DNA of 61,198 nucleotides from Neocallimastix lanati (nom. inval.). Lineage: Eukaryota > Neocallimastigomycota > Neocallimastigomycetes > Neocallimastigales > Neocallimastigaceae. The stretch is from NCBI GenBank assembly GCA_016946835.1, contig JACVTC010000175.1:255001-316198 (forward strand), written 5' to 3'. Below, piece after piece: positions 1 through 11,239 of the stretch. Under the pieces are notes generated by a model that worked only from the letters and a program-made list of their open reading frames with translations, was not told the DNA's origin and ran no database searches. Position 1 is the stretch's first letter; the number at the start of each line of letters is the position of its first letter. Both the position numbers and the translations under genes were made by a program.

Positions 1-356
1 AATAAATAAATAAAAATAATAAAAAAAAAAATAGAAAAAAAAAAAATAGAAGTAGAAAAAAAAAATAAAAATAATAAAAATAGTAAATAAAAAATAATAA
101 TAAAAAAAAAATAGAATATAATAAAATTAAAATTAAAAAATAAATATATATATATAAAAATATATATATAAAAAAAAAAAACTTATTTAAATTCTAAACA
201 ATAAATATATCTATATACTAAAATTAATATTATATAGATAATATAATAATTTATTACTATTAAGAAATAAAATATTTATTTATATATTTTTACTTTTTTT
301 AAATTTTATAATATTAAAAAAATTAAAATAACAATAATAATATATTATTGTATCAG

Positions 357-391
<35 letters not shown>

Positions 392-1159
392 AATTAATTA
401 GGTAGTTTTCCATTGTAATAAATTTCAATAAAAAATATTTTAAGATTTTTTTTTTCTTTTAATGTAAAAAGAATATTAAAACATTAAATAAAAATAAAAA
501 GAAATTTATTTATTTTAATATTATTAAATTCCCATAAATCTTTCTAAAATATATTTACATTTTTTTATTAAGAATTAAAAATTAATTATAAATAATAAAA
601 AATTAATTATAAAAATTAATAAATTATATATTAATACAAATAATTCATTATATATTTAATTTCATATCATTAAAGATATTTATTATTTATATATAAATAA
701 TAAATAATAAATAATTAAATAATTTAATATTAATAATAAATATCAAATATTTTATGTATACATAAAATATTTGATATTTCATACAATCAAATTTATAGTA
801 TACATAAAGATAAAAATGAATTACAAATTATAAATTAACAATTTTTGAAATAATAAACTGTTAATTTTTTTATGTGCAATTATTATTATAGGAAGTTTAT
901 ATATATAATTGATATTAATTTTTTTTTATTAATTATACTATATTATATTATAAATATATATATTATATATATTAAATTCGTTTATCCTTAAATATAATTA
1001 TTTAATTAAATTTTATTTTGGTTTTCAACATAAATAGTTATTAATTCTATATCGAATATTTAATCCCATCAATTTAAATATTATTATTTCTTAACATTAT
1101 TGATTACAGATTATTTGTTTTTTTTAAAGCGATAATATTTTTTTTCTTTTTTTTTTTTT
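1..1159. other. AT-rich intergenic DNA, no gene seen
   Basis: Nearly pure A/T sequence with long A and T runs and stop codons in every frame. I see no coding region, no splice-site-bounded exon and no RNA gene. The only structured feature is the palindrome listed separately. Confidence 0.6.
738..779. repeat. 42-bp perfect palindrome
   Basis: The sequence is its own reverse complement, with the centre GTATAC at 756-761. It includes ATCAAATATTTTATG and its mirror. It can extrude as a cruciform with no loop. No gene lies within 2 kb, so no regulatory role can be assigned. Confidence 0.85.
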
Positions 1160-1290
1160 GATAAATATTAAAAAACTTCAATAGCACTTTTTTTTTTTGA
1201 TAAATATTAAAAAACTTCAATAGCACTTTTTTTTTTTTTTTTTTGATAAATATTAAAAACTTCAATAGCACTTTTTTTTTTTTTTTTTTT
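1160..1290. repeat. Three tandem ~40-bp units with T tracts
   Basis: The segment GATAAATATTAAAAA(A)CTTCAATAGCAC followed by a run of T occurs three times, starting at 1160, 1199 and 1245. The spacing varies only through the length of the T run. On the opposite strand this gives a short lysine-rich open frame that is an artefact of the repeat. Confidence 0.8.
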
Positions 1291-1340
1291 ATATTTTTAT
1301 GGAAATCTATGATTTTTTTAAATTTTCCTTTATCAATAAT

Positions 1341-2422
1341 GGGTGAGGAGCATTTCACAAAATTTCATTTCGGAAAGTTTCATTTCGGAAAATTTACATA
1401 AAAAAGTTTCATTTCAAAAATTTTCATTTCGGAAAAGTGTCATTTCGCAAAATTTTTAATAAATAAATAAATTAATAATAAAATAAATAAATATTATATA
1501 TTATTTAAATAAATAACTAAATAAATAAAAATAAATAAATGAAACTATAATAAATAAATAAATTTTAAAATTAAATTTTTAAAAATATATATATATATAT
1601 ATATGGACATATACATAATAAATATACATTATATAATAATAAATATTCATTAGAATTAACGCTTTAAAAAAATAAAATATTTTATCATATGTTTTAAACG
1701 TTTTATAATTTTTTAAAATATATATAAGAATTTTATATATATAAAAAAAATAAGTATTAATAATTTAAAAGATGTAAAGGATAATAATTTAAAATATAAC
1801 TATTAAAATTAAAAATAATTAAAAAATAATTATTATAAAGATTAAAAATTAATATATAAATAATTAATTGATCATTTTACACCTTTTAAGTCCTTGCGCA
1901 GTATTTTAAAAAAATCTTAAATTACTAATAAATTTTTTTAATAAAAGAAATATTTATAAATAATTCAGTAAAAAAAAAAAAAAAAAAGATGAGGACATCA
2001 TAAAAAAGGGAGTTAAAAGTAGCACAAAGTTAGGATGATTTTAGATGGTATCTATTTTTTTTATTTTATATTTTTTATTTTATATTTTATATTTTATATT
2101 TTATATTTTTTATTTTATATTTTATATTTTATATTTTATATTTTATATTTTTTTTTATTTTTTTTTTTTTTTTATATTTTATCTTTTTTTTTATTTTATT
2201 TTATATTTTTTATTTTATATTTTATATTTTATATTTTATATTTTATATTTTTTTTTTTATTTTATATTTTTTATTTTATATTTTTTATTTTATATTTTAT
2301 ATTTTATAATTTTTTTTTTATTATTTATTTATTTATTTATTTTATTATTTATTTATCTATTTATTAAAATTTTGCGAAATGAAACTTTTCCGAAATGAAA
2401 TTTTGCGTATTGACACACACTC
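1341..2422. mobile_element. MITE-like inverted-repeat element with 9-bp target duplication
   Basis: The left end GGGTGAGGAGCATTTCAC and the reverse complement of the right end (GAGTGTGTGTCAATACGC) are both followed by AAAATTTCATTTCGG and further CATTTCG repeats. The terminal inverted repeats are therefore about 50-100 bp and rich in the word CATTTCG. The 9-bp word ATCAATAAT flanks the element on both sides (1332-1340 and 2423-2431), as expected for a target-site duplication. No transposase is present. The interior is simple-sequence DNA. Nine-base duplications with long inverted repeats fit Mutator-like (MULE) elements by established knowledge; the class assignment is inference. A 253-bp relative with the same CATTTCG ends and a 9-bp duplication lies at 43018-43270. 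Confidence 0.75.
2047..2315. repeat. TATTTTATAT-type simple repeat inside the MITE
   Basis: Runs of TTTTATA/TTTTTTA words fill the middle of the inverted-repeat element. The overlapping Phe/Tyr/Ile-only open frames here are translation of this satellite, not genes. Confidence 0.85.
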
Positions 2423-2431
2423 ATCAATAAT

Positions 2432-2981
2432 ATATAATACCAATAATATATAATACCTAGTGAAATACTTTCTGTTAAAAATTTTACATAGTTAAATATA
2501 AATTTACATAAATTTATTGATAAAAGACATAAATTATATTATAAATTAAATTTAATGAGTATAATTATAATAAATAAATAAATATAATACTTTCATAATC
2601 TATATATTAGTCGTTTTATAATTTTAGTGGATTATTCATATGTAACACATTAAAGCAGATAGAAATTAAAAGAATTAATATTTAATAAATAAATTTCATA
2701 TTCTGAAATATAAATATATAAATGTAATATATATAAATAAATTATAATTATTTAATTTAATTTTATTTAATTTTATTTAATTTTATTTATTTATTTATTT
2801 ATTATATATTTATTTATTTAAATATGTGAAAGATTAAATCATATTTCAAATATGTATTTTTAATAAAAGAATTAAGATATTGTATAAAAGGAAATATTAA
2901 TTTTAAAATAATTTTTTTTTTTTTTTTATTAAAATTATTTTTTCTTAGTTTAAGATTTATATAAATTAAATAATAATAGAG
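2432..2981. other. Intergenic/5' flank of the annexin gene
   Basis: AT-rich, with (TTTAT)n runs near 2755-2810. This region must contain the annexin promoter, but no motif stands out from the base composition. Confidence 0.4.
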
Positions 2982-5627
2982 ATGTTGTATGTGTTAAAAA
3001 ATAATATTTTTCAAGATATAATTATAATATAATAAGTAAAAAAAAATAATAATAAATTTACGAATGAATAAATAGTGAAAATTGAAATTAAATTAAAATA
3101 AAAATATATATCAAAATAATAAAAATAAATATCATTAAAATAATATATATATATAAATATATATAAATAAAAAATTCTTGATAAAAACAGAATTATATAT
3201 ATAAATTTTATATTAATAAATTATGCTAATGTAACATAATATAAATTTTAATAGCAATCAAGGAAGTTTTCCACCACAAGGATTCCCTCCTCAAGGTTTT
3301 CCACAATTCGCTCAACCACCACCGTTAGTGTTTTTTTTTTTTTTTTTTTTTTTTTATTATTATTGCTATTATTTATCATTATTTTATTTTATATAATTTA
3401 TACATTAATAAAAATATTGACAAAGAACAATTTCAATGTCAATAATAAAATCTTATAATTTTGTTTACAAATTTTTATAATTAATTTTAAATTTGTGTAT
3501 ATTTATTTTTTTTTTTATAATTTAAATTTTGTAAATAAAAAATAATAATAAAATAATAAAAAAAAAAAAAAAAAAAATACATAATACAGACAATTATTAA
3601 CTCGCCCAGAATGTGATGCCGCTGTTGAAAAGCTCAGGAAAGCTATGAAAGGTATGGGAACCAAGGAAAGTAGTTTAATCGAGGTTTTTGGTAAATATAC
3701 ACCACTTCAAATGAATCAAATTATCAATGGATATGAAAGTCATTATGGTTTGTATTTTTTTTTTTTTTTTTTAAATAAATATATATTTGTTTTATTATTA
3801 TTTGAATAAAAAATTAAATAATTATTAGAAATCAATATATCAATAATTTAAAAAAAAAAAAAAAAAAAATAAAAATTAATAAAAAATTTTTTATTATTCT
3901 AGGAAATACCTTGTTAGAAGATATTAAATCTGAAACTTCCGGTAATTTCGGTAAATTATGTTGTGCTCTTAGCATGCCTCTTGTTGAATACGATGTTAAA
4001 TGTCTTCATGATGTAAATTTATTTTAAATATATCTTTCTATTATTTATTTATAATTACTAATATTTATTGTTAAATATAGTAAAATATATTATATTAAAT
4101 GTTTTCATTATTATAATTATGAAAATTTTTTAAATACTGATATTTTATATATTAATTGATGATAGGCTATCGCTGGAGCTGGTACTGATGAAAAATGTTT
4201 AATTGAGGTTTATATCAAATTTAAATATTATATAAATCAATATAAATTTTATTTTGTTTAAAAAAAAAATGTATTAATTTTTATTTATATATGAAATTTA
4301 TACATATTTAAATTTTGAAAAGATTCTTGTTGGAAGAACTAATAGTGATATTAAGGCTCTTAAGGAAGCATACCAAAAGATATATGGTAAAGAACTCAAG
4401 GATGATATTAAGGGAGATACTAGCGGTACCAATTATCGTTTATATAAGGCATTACTTAAAGTAAAAATTATACCTTTTTTTTTTTCTTATATATATATAA
4501 TTATAATTTATTATTATATTTTATACTTATGAAAAAATCAATAATAATAATTCATAAATTGTAATAACTCTAATTTATATTTAATTATTATTTCTTTTAA
4601 TTTAAAAGGGAGAGCGTGATGAATCTAACGCTCCGAGAAACGCCGAAGCTGATGCTGATGCTCTTTATAAAGCAGGTGAAGGAAGAATGGGTACTGATGA
4701 ATCTGCTTTTATGTATGTATAAATTTAAAAATATAATTATATGTATAGGATATAAATAATATTTCATAATCTTATATATATTGTTTATTTAATGTATTAT
4801 CTTTATTTTTATTCAAATAAAATACTTTTTTTTTAATTATATATAATGGTTTATTATTATTATAATAATAAAAAAGTGATATTCTATGTAACTATCCAAG
4901 TGCCCATTTAAGACAAGTATTTGATATTTATGAAAAGAAATATGAACATTCTATTGAAAAAGCTATATCAAAGGAATTCTCTGGAGATGTTAAAAAAACA
5001 TTAACTTATTTAGGTATAACCCTATTAAAATAAAGAATAAAAAAATATCAATATTTATAGAATATTAAATATATATTTATATTAGCAATATTATTAAAAT
5101 TTTTAATCTAAAAATCATATTTACTTTATATTAATTTATATAAAAAAAAAAATAATAAAATAAAAAATAAAATAATTATAATAATAAACAAAAATAGTTC
5201 TTTCTATTAAAAATAAAGCCGAATACATTGCTGACTTGTAAGAAAATTTAAATTCATTTTTATTAAATTATATTAAATTAATATAATATTGCTTAGTTTA
5301 GTTTTATAGATATAATATTAATTCATTTTATATAATTAGTAACAATTTATAATTATTATATATATATATATATATATTTATTTATTTATTTATTTTTTAT
5401 GAATGTCTTTGTTATTATATAGATTTGAAAAATCTATGAAAGGTGTTGGAACTAATGATAATAAACTTATTAGATTAGCTGTTCGTCACAGAAGTGAATA
5501 TGTAATTACTCCAATTAAAGAAGCTTACCTAAATAAGTATGGTAGAACTTTAGCAAAAAGAATTAAGGGAGATACCAGTGGAGATTACTGTAAACTTTTA
5601 TTAGCATGTATTCATGAAAATAAATAA
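2982..5627 (+). CDS. Annexin, four-repeat Ca2+/phospholipid-binding protein (10 exons)
   Basis: Annexins bind acidic membrane lipids in a Ca2+-dependent way. Spliced exons: 2982-2986, 3255-3323, 3590-3747, 3903-4012, 4166-4207, 4323-4460, 4609-4712, 4877-5013, 5198-5237, 5423-5627. All introns are GT...AG, and the exons sum to 1008 nt (335 residues plus stop), so phase is kept throughout. The start is inferred: ATGTT before a GTATGT donor joins in phase to give MFNQGSF. Residues 1-25 form a short Pro/Gln/Gly/Phe head (PPQGFPPQGF), as in annexin A7/A11-like proteins. Four annexin repeats follow, with type II Ca2+ loops GMGT 46-49, GAGT 118-121, RMGT 200-203 and GVGT 275-278. An acidic cap residue follows 38 residues later (39 in repeat 4). 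The length matches the 320-350 residues usual for four-repeat annexins. The family is clear; only the five-base first exon is uncertain. Confidence 0.9.
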
Positions 5628-5906
5628 TGAAAAAATATTTTTTTTTTCTTTAGCTTTTTTTTTTCTCTTAGTTATATAATTATTCTTATCTTTATGAAAT
5701 AATTCATAAAAAATGAATGTAAACTGCAAAAAAAAAAAATTCCATAAATTAAAAGTATTCTTTATTAATAATATGGAAAAAAAAAAAAAAAAAAAAAAAA
5801 TTAAATTTATTAAATTTGCACAAATGTAACTAAATTAGCAAAATTAAAAAATTAAATAAAAAAGATGCAAAATAAAATTTTTTTTAAAAAAAATATATAT
5901 GTTTAT

Positions 5907-6042
<136 letters not shown>

Positions 6043-7032
6043 CTTTTCTTTAAAGAGGAATTTATATAATATCAAGTGTTTCTTTTTAGTTATTTCCATT
6101 TTTCAAGGTATTAAAAGTCAAAATTACGATAGTAACAAGTTCTCAAATAATAAAGCTATAATTATGTTTAGCTTAAAATATCCCCAATTTAACTTAGGAT
6201 TTTCGTGGATTATACGTTTACGCTGTGGTTATAAATACAATACTACTATTGCTATTAGAATGGGTAGAGTTTCAGAAGATTGTCCTAAGACTTGCCCCTG
6301 TTGTGGCGAAGATAAATCAATCTTTTGAATATTGGATTTTTAAATGCAATGCTCTTGCATCTTTTAGGTGGAATTCTTTAAATTTCGTCTATGATCTCTA
6401 TGTTTTATTCTCTAGGAAGATTAGAGCGTTTAATCCTCTTTCTTCCTATGACTCTATTTCTGATTTTGACGATTATATCAATCAATCATTATATGTACTT
6501 GTTCCTTCTTGATGGGACTTTAGCTTTAAATGAGCTACATTTCGATAATGGTGAACAGACAGAGACAATTAAATGAACTACTTTTCAAAGGTTCATTTAA
6601 GTCACCTGTTCCAAAAATTGTGGGCTTGGCGGAATTCTTAACTAGCAGCAATATCTATCATAAGTAGTTCGTTTGAGCTATTATTTGATAGGTATTCCAA
6701 AATACTAAACTTAACCAAGAGTGTCGACGACGTACTGATAAGGCATAATAATAATACAGGATCATCATCTATTTCTACGAAGGGTGAATCTCGCCTTAGT
6801 AGTTCAATAAATGATGAATCCTGGGAGAGTTTAGTGGACACCACACTATCTATTTTCAAGATGTTACTTCTTGGTTTTATTTCTTTTTTATTTTTTATGA
6901 AGGGAAAAATTCCTGCATAGTACAACTTGCCGAAATACATAGTATTTTTGGGCTTTTTTATTTTTTTATTTTTTTTTTAACTTTTTTTTTTTTTATTTTT
7001 AATTTCAAATGTACTTTACTTTTCATCTACAT

Positions 7033-7080
<48 letters not shown>

Positions 7081-7140
7081 ATATGATTAATAAATTTATG
7101 GAAGTGTATTCTCTTCCCTGTCCAAAAAAAAAAAAAAAAA
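6043..7140 (+). mobile_element. LINE copy A: 5'-truncated non-LTR retrotransposon 3' end
   Basis: Only the C-terminal part of the LINE protein and the 3' UTR remain. Shifted frames encode a segment ending EDCPKTCPCCGED (C-terminal zinc knuckle), then YWIFKC, FNPLSSYDS and PVPKIVGLAEFL. The same order is found in the better copy at 30200-30930. At least three frameshifts and a stop break it (6230-6900). The 3' UTR carries a long T tract (7031-7076), then GTATTCTCTTCCCTGTC and a poly(A) tail at about 7124-7140. The hydrophobic protein tail LLLGFISFLF is still readable before the stop near 6920. It is a dead copy, same subfamily as copy H. Confidence 0.85.
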
Positions 7141-7429
7141 GTTGACTAATGTTAAGCCTTTATTTAATGATCATATTGTTAGAAATAGGATATACCTGTG
7201 GATATATCATAAATATAATAACATATAAAAATTATAATTATAATTTATGCACTTCTTTTTTCTTTCTTAAATAAAAACAAAAAAACAATAAATATTTACT
7301 TCTATATTAATTTTTATTTTTAATTTTTTATATTTTTAATATTTTTTTTTTTGTAATTATTTTTTTATAATAATTTTTATAATTATTTTTTAAAATAATT
7401 TATTATTATTTGTTTTTATCGTTTGTTAA
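7141..7429. other. AT-rich spacer, nothing recognised
   Basis: Sequence between the LINE poly(A) tail and the polymerase-like relic. Part (7141-7205) is less AT-rich and could belong to either neighbour; the rest is simple AT sequence. Confidence 0.4.
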
Positions 7430-9590
7430 TTAATGAGAGTAGCTTAAGGAGGCTGATTGAATTACAGTTTCGTCAATAGATTGAGCTACTATTACCCCTA
7501 CATATGAATGTACCTTTAGTTTATTATTGTCTATACCCTCAACGATTAGGTTAGCGTATTTTTCTTTGTCCAGGGATTCCAGGTTCTTTTTACGACTGAG
7601 AAACTTACTAATTTTGACCAATATGTTTTTTCCATGTATGGAATAAAATAAAGTGTCAATCTCTTTTTCTTTTCGTAATACATTGCAATTTTATCTCAAA
7701 CTCTATTTGTAATTGAATCTGATAGATATTGACACAGAATTCATATCTCTCCTTATTGAAATCTTATGTACTGATTTTGATTTATAAATTGTTAGTAAAT
7801 TTCAGTTTATCTGTGCAATTTCATTATGTAATTATATATTATATCATTAGAAGCAAAATAATGTTGTAAATGTAAATAGTGCATATACACTATTATGCGA
7901 ATATCTGCTAATTAATTAGATAGTGAAAAAATATATATATATATAATCCAAACTAATAGGATTATCCGGGAATTAACTTGTTTGTTTTGGTTCTGTAAAA
8001 GGCAGAAATACGATTTGTTTCGGTAACTGAGTGAATGGGATTGTTTGGAAATTATTCAGGGATAATATGCGTCATTTGACCATACATCCTATACAAACTC
8101 TTTCATTTTTCGTTTTTCCTAAATATAATGATACACAGTTATGTTTTTGATGTGGAGATGTAGATCAGATAAAGCCGAGACTGTTTTTAAAAAAAAATTA
8201 TCTGAAATCACAATTTTGACATTACATTTATCATGTCTTATTTATGCTCACTAGAATTCAAACTCTGCAATTTCAATAGATATATATCGTCAGTACCAAA
8301 TTAATGATTCCATTATTTTCGTCATTTCGTAGATGACACCACATTTTGATCCTACGATTCATAAAATTAATAGTATTTAGTTGATTAGGAATGCTAAAAT
8401 ATATATGTTACAAAAGGAATGCCTTTTAAAGCTGACCGAAGCATCATTAATCATGTTCATGTTAAGCAATACAAAAATTGGATAATTCAAAACCAACAAG
8501 AAATAAACACTCTCGATGATAATAAGACCTTGTATTCTGGTTTGTGCTTATATGAAATGATGTAATAATTTTCTTGACTTTTAATGATTGCCATTTCATT
8601 GAACGAACTTTTTATGGTATTTTTGTGGTAATACGACTTATCCGTAAGAATTGGTTGAACTTTGTATTTTTTTACCAAAATATCACGTATCATATTTTCC
8701 AAACAGTCTATTGAAATTTATTTTTAAAGGGGTACTGAATATTATTGTATTTTCTATTTTCCAGCTTTTTGTGAAAATTAACATATAAAAGATACAAATA
8801 ATCCACAATGATTTTAACTGAAGTACACATATACCATTTCAGATTCAGGGAATTTTACAACTTCCGTATATTGCTTCTGTGTTATTGTAAAGCAACAATT
8901 TCTACAAGTGTACTGTAAATTAGTTCATTCTATTTCTACTAGTTCATTCATTTTCTTCCAATTAAACTGCTATTTTCCTTGATATATTTATAAAGAATAT
9001 AAATTATATTTGTAGAGCATTATGTTAAACAGTTATGAATTAATTCTAATCGGACATTGGAATAGTATATCAGGTGGAGCGAAATTGGTGAAAGCATCAT
9101 CTTTGAAAATGCCAAGAAAAAGGAATATCGTTTGTACAATATCAAAAGAATCATAACATATAAATATGATACAAGATACATCTGATTTCATCGAATGTAT
9201 CATGCATAACTTTACTGTAATACAGTTTTTGTTACTGTGGTATTTATGGTTAGCTATTCTATTATTAATCTTTGGTTGTAATTATAATAATCCTACAAAG
9301 TATTTATTTCTATAATGAATATACGTCAAACTGTTAATCATGACATATACATAGAGAGACTCAGTTAGGAATTTCAAGGTCTTTATTATTCTGTCAAAGA
9401 TTTTCTTTAAATTGAATGCAATAAATGTTGATTTCAATATAAAACTCAGTTTAACTAGTATCCTTCATGGAATATCTATATTTAAGGGGGGTTTTGGCTG
9501 ATATGGTTTTCAAAATTCATCCACTAAATCGAATATAGAGTTTTTTTCGTTGATAAAGAAATTAAAAATTGTCTGGTCAACATTTTCCAT
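7430..9590 (-). pseudogene. Decayed RNA polymerase-like relic (linear-plasmid/virus type)
   Basis: This 2.2 kb stretch is visibly less AT-rich than its surroundings, and its minus strand holds a run of broken but protein-like frames. At the 3' end (7430-7500), VGVIVAQSIDETVIQSA matches the conserved largest-subunit motif VGxxAAQSIGEPxTQ in form. Near the 5' end the frame starting at 9590 reads MENVDQTIFNFFINEKNSIF. Further on, SDVSCIIFICYD and FLGIFKDDAF recall the 'PIFILFRALGIxSD' region of second-largest subunits. In yeast killer-type linear plasmids one polymerase joins RPB2-like then RPB1-like parts, the same order as here; assignment to that type is inference. There are many stops and frameshifts, and the sequence downstream of the AQSI motif is missing. 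It could instead derive from a large DNA virus. Confidence 0.42.
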
Positions 9591-9733
9591 TTTGTAATTA
9601 ACATTCAATCCTTTATTGTAGTGTATGATAATAATACCAAAGAAGAAAAGTTTATTTCTTTTCCATTTATAAGAATCTTTAATTGAATTTAGTAATTGTT
9701 AATTATTAATTAATTATTTATTATTTATTTATT

Positions 9734-9883
9734 ATTATTTATTATATATTATATATTATATATTATATATTATATATTATATATTATATATTATATATTA
9801 TATATTATATATTATATATTATATATTATATATTATATATTATATATTATATATTATATATTATATATTATATATTATATATT
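9734..9883. repeat. Heptanucleotide microsatellite (TATATTA)n
   Basis: About 20 near-perfect head-to-tail copies of a 7-bp unit, flanked by degenerate TTATTTA repeats. No coding potential. Confidence 0.9.
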
Positions 9884-10582
9884 TATTTATTACTTATTAG
9901 AATTGATAAATATAATATATATAATAGAATTAGCCACTATAACTTTCTATATTATTAAAATACATTAAAACTAAAATTATGGAATACATTTATCATTTAT
10001 TAACTTAATCATTTCATCCTAACACATTTATTTTTTATTTTTATTATTATTATTTTTCATTTATTATTTATTATTTATTATTTATTTTTCCTTAATTTTA
10101 ATTTAACTTTATTTTGAGTGTATAAAAATTTATTTTGAATAAATTAAAATCTATTGAATTAATATATATGACTTAGATTTCCATAGTTTTCAATATATAA
10201 AAGTATATTATTTATATATGAGAATACCAAAATGAAACTACACAATATTCAATAATAGAATTTTGTTGGTGTATGAACTTTTTATTTAATGAAAAGTATT
10301 TAAAGGATTAAACCATTGCCTAACTAAATAACACTTAACAACAGCTATTTTGTAATATTGTTTTTTAAAGAGTGCTTACAACCTTTTAACTTCAATTAAT
10401 TCTCCATATCCTAAAAATTATTCCAACTACACTCTAATATTTATATATCTTAAATTTTATTCATATATTTATGTTAAAAAAATATAATTAAATAAATATT
10501 GAACTTTTTTTTTTTTTTTATTATATTTCTATATAATTTTATATTCTATATATATAAAAAAAAAATTATATTCAGTATAATG

Positions 10583-10617
<35 letters not shown>

Positions 10618-11239
10618 GCTAAAAAAAGAAATAAAAAGCTTGAATAATTAATAATATATATGAATTGATTGTATTATATTAATATTCATTTGGAATAATA
10701 TATAATTATTAATATTTAAAAAAAATTTAAAAAATTAAAAATGAATATTGAATAAAAACATATATTATTACATATATTATATTATAGAATAAAATAGAAA
10801 AGAATATATGGAAGATTTATAAAAGTATAGAATAAGAGTATTTAAGAATAATTTAATAGAAATTGAATTTTAAAATTTTAAATATATAAAATATATTATA
10901 TATATAAAATATATAAATTATATATTTTTAATTATACATTTTGTTATTCATTTATATTAATATCAATAATTGAATAATTTTAAATAGTAATTAATAATAT
11001 TAATAAAAAAAAAAAAAAAAGATAAAAGTTCATTTTTTTTTTTTTTTTTTTTTAATTTCATTTCATTTTCTTTTCTTTATTATTTTTTTTTTTAATTTTT
11101 GGTTTATTTAAAATAAAAAGCCTTTATTTTTATTTTAAATAATTTATTTTATAAAAAGTTTTGAAACAATAGTTTTACTTATAAATAATTTAATATAAAT
11201 TTTTTATATATATATTTTAATTTAATAATAAACTTTATA
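9884..11239. other. Intergenic region upstream of the LRR gene, nothing recognised
   Basis: AT-rich with long A and T runs (for example A tract 10584-10613, T tract 11033-11053). The proximal 200 bp before 11240 presumably holds the LRR-gene promoter, but no motif can be singled out. Confidence 0.5.

Noticed and set aside
1104-1358. 84-residue Lys-rich minus-strand frame
   Set aside because: It is the translation of three tandem T-tract repeats; no natural protein composition.
2035-2398. Two overlapping Phe/Tyr/Ile-only frames
   Set aside because: They read through the TTTTATA satellite inside the MITE element.
8487-8702. 71-residue minus-strand frame as an independent gene
   Set aside because: It lies inside the polymerase-like relic in line with its other broken frames; it is treated as part of that pseudogene.
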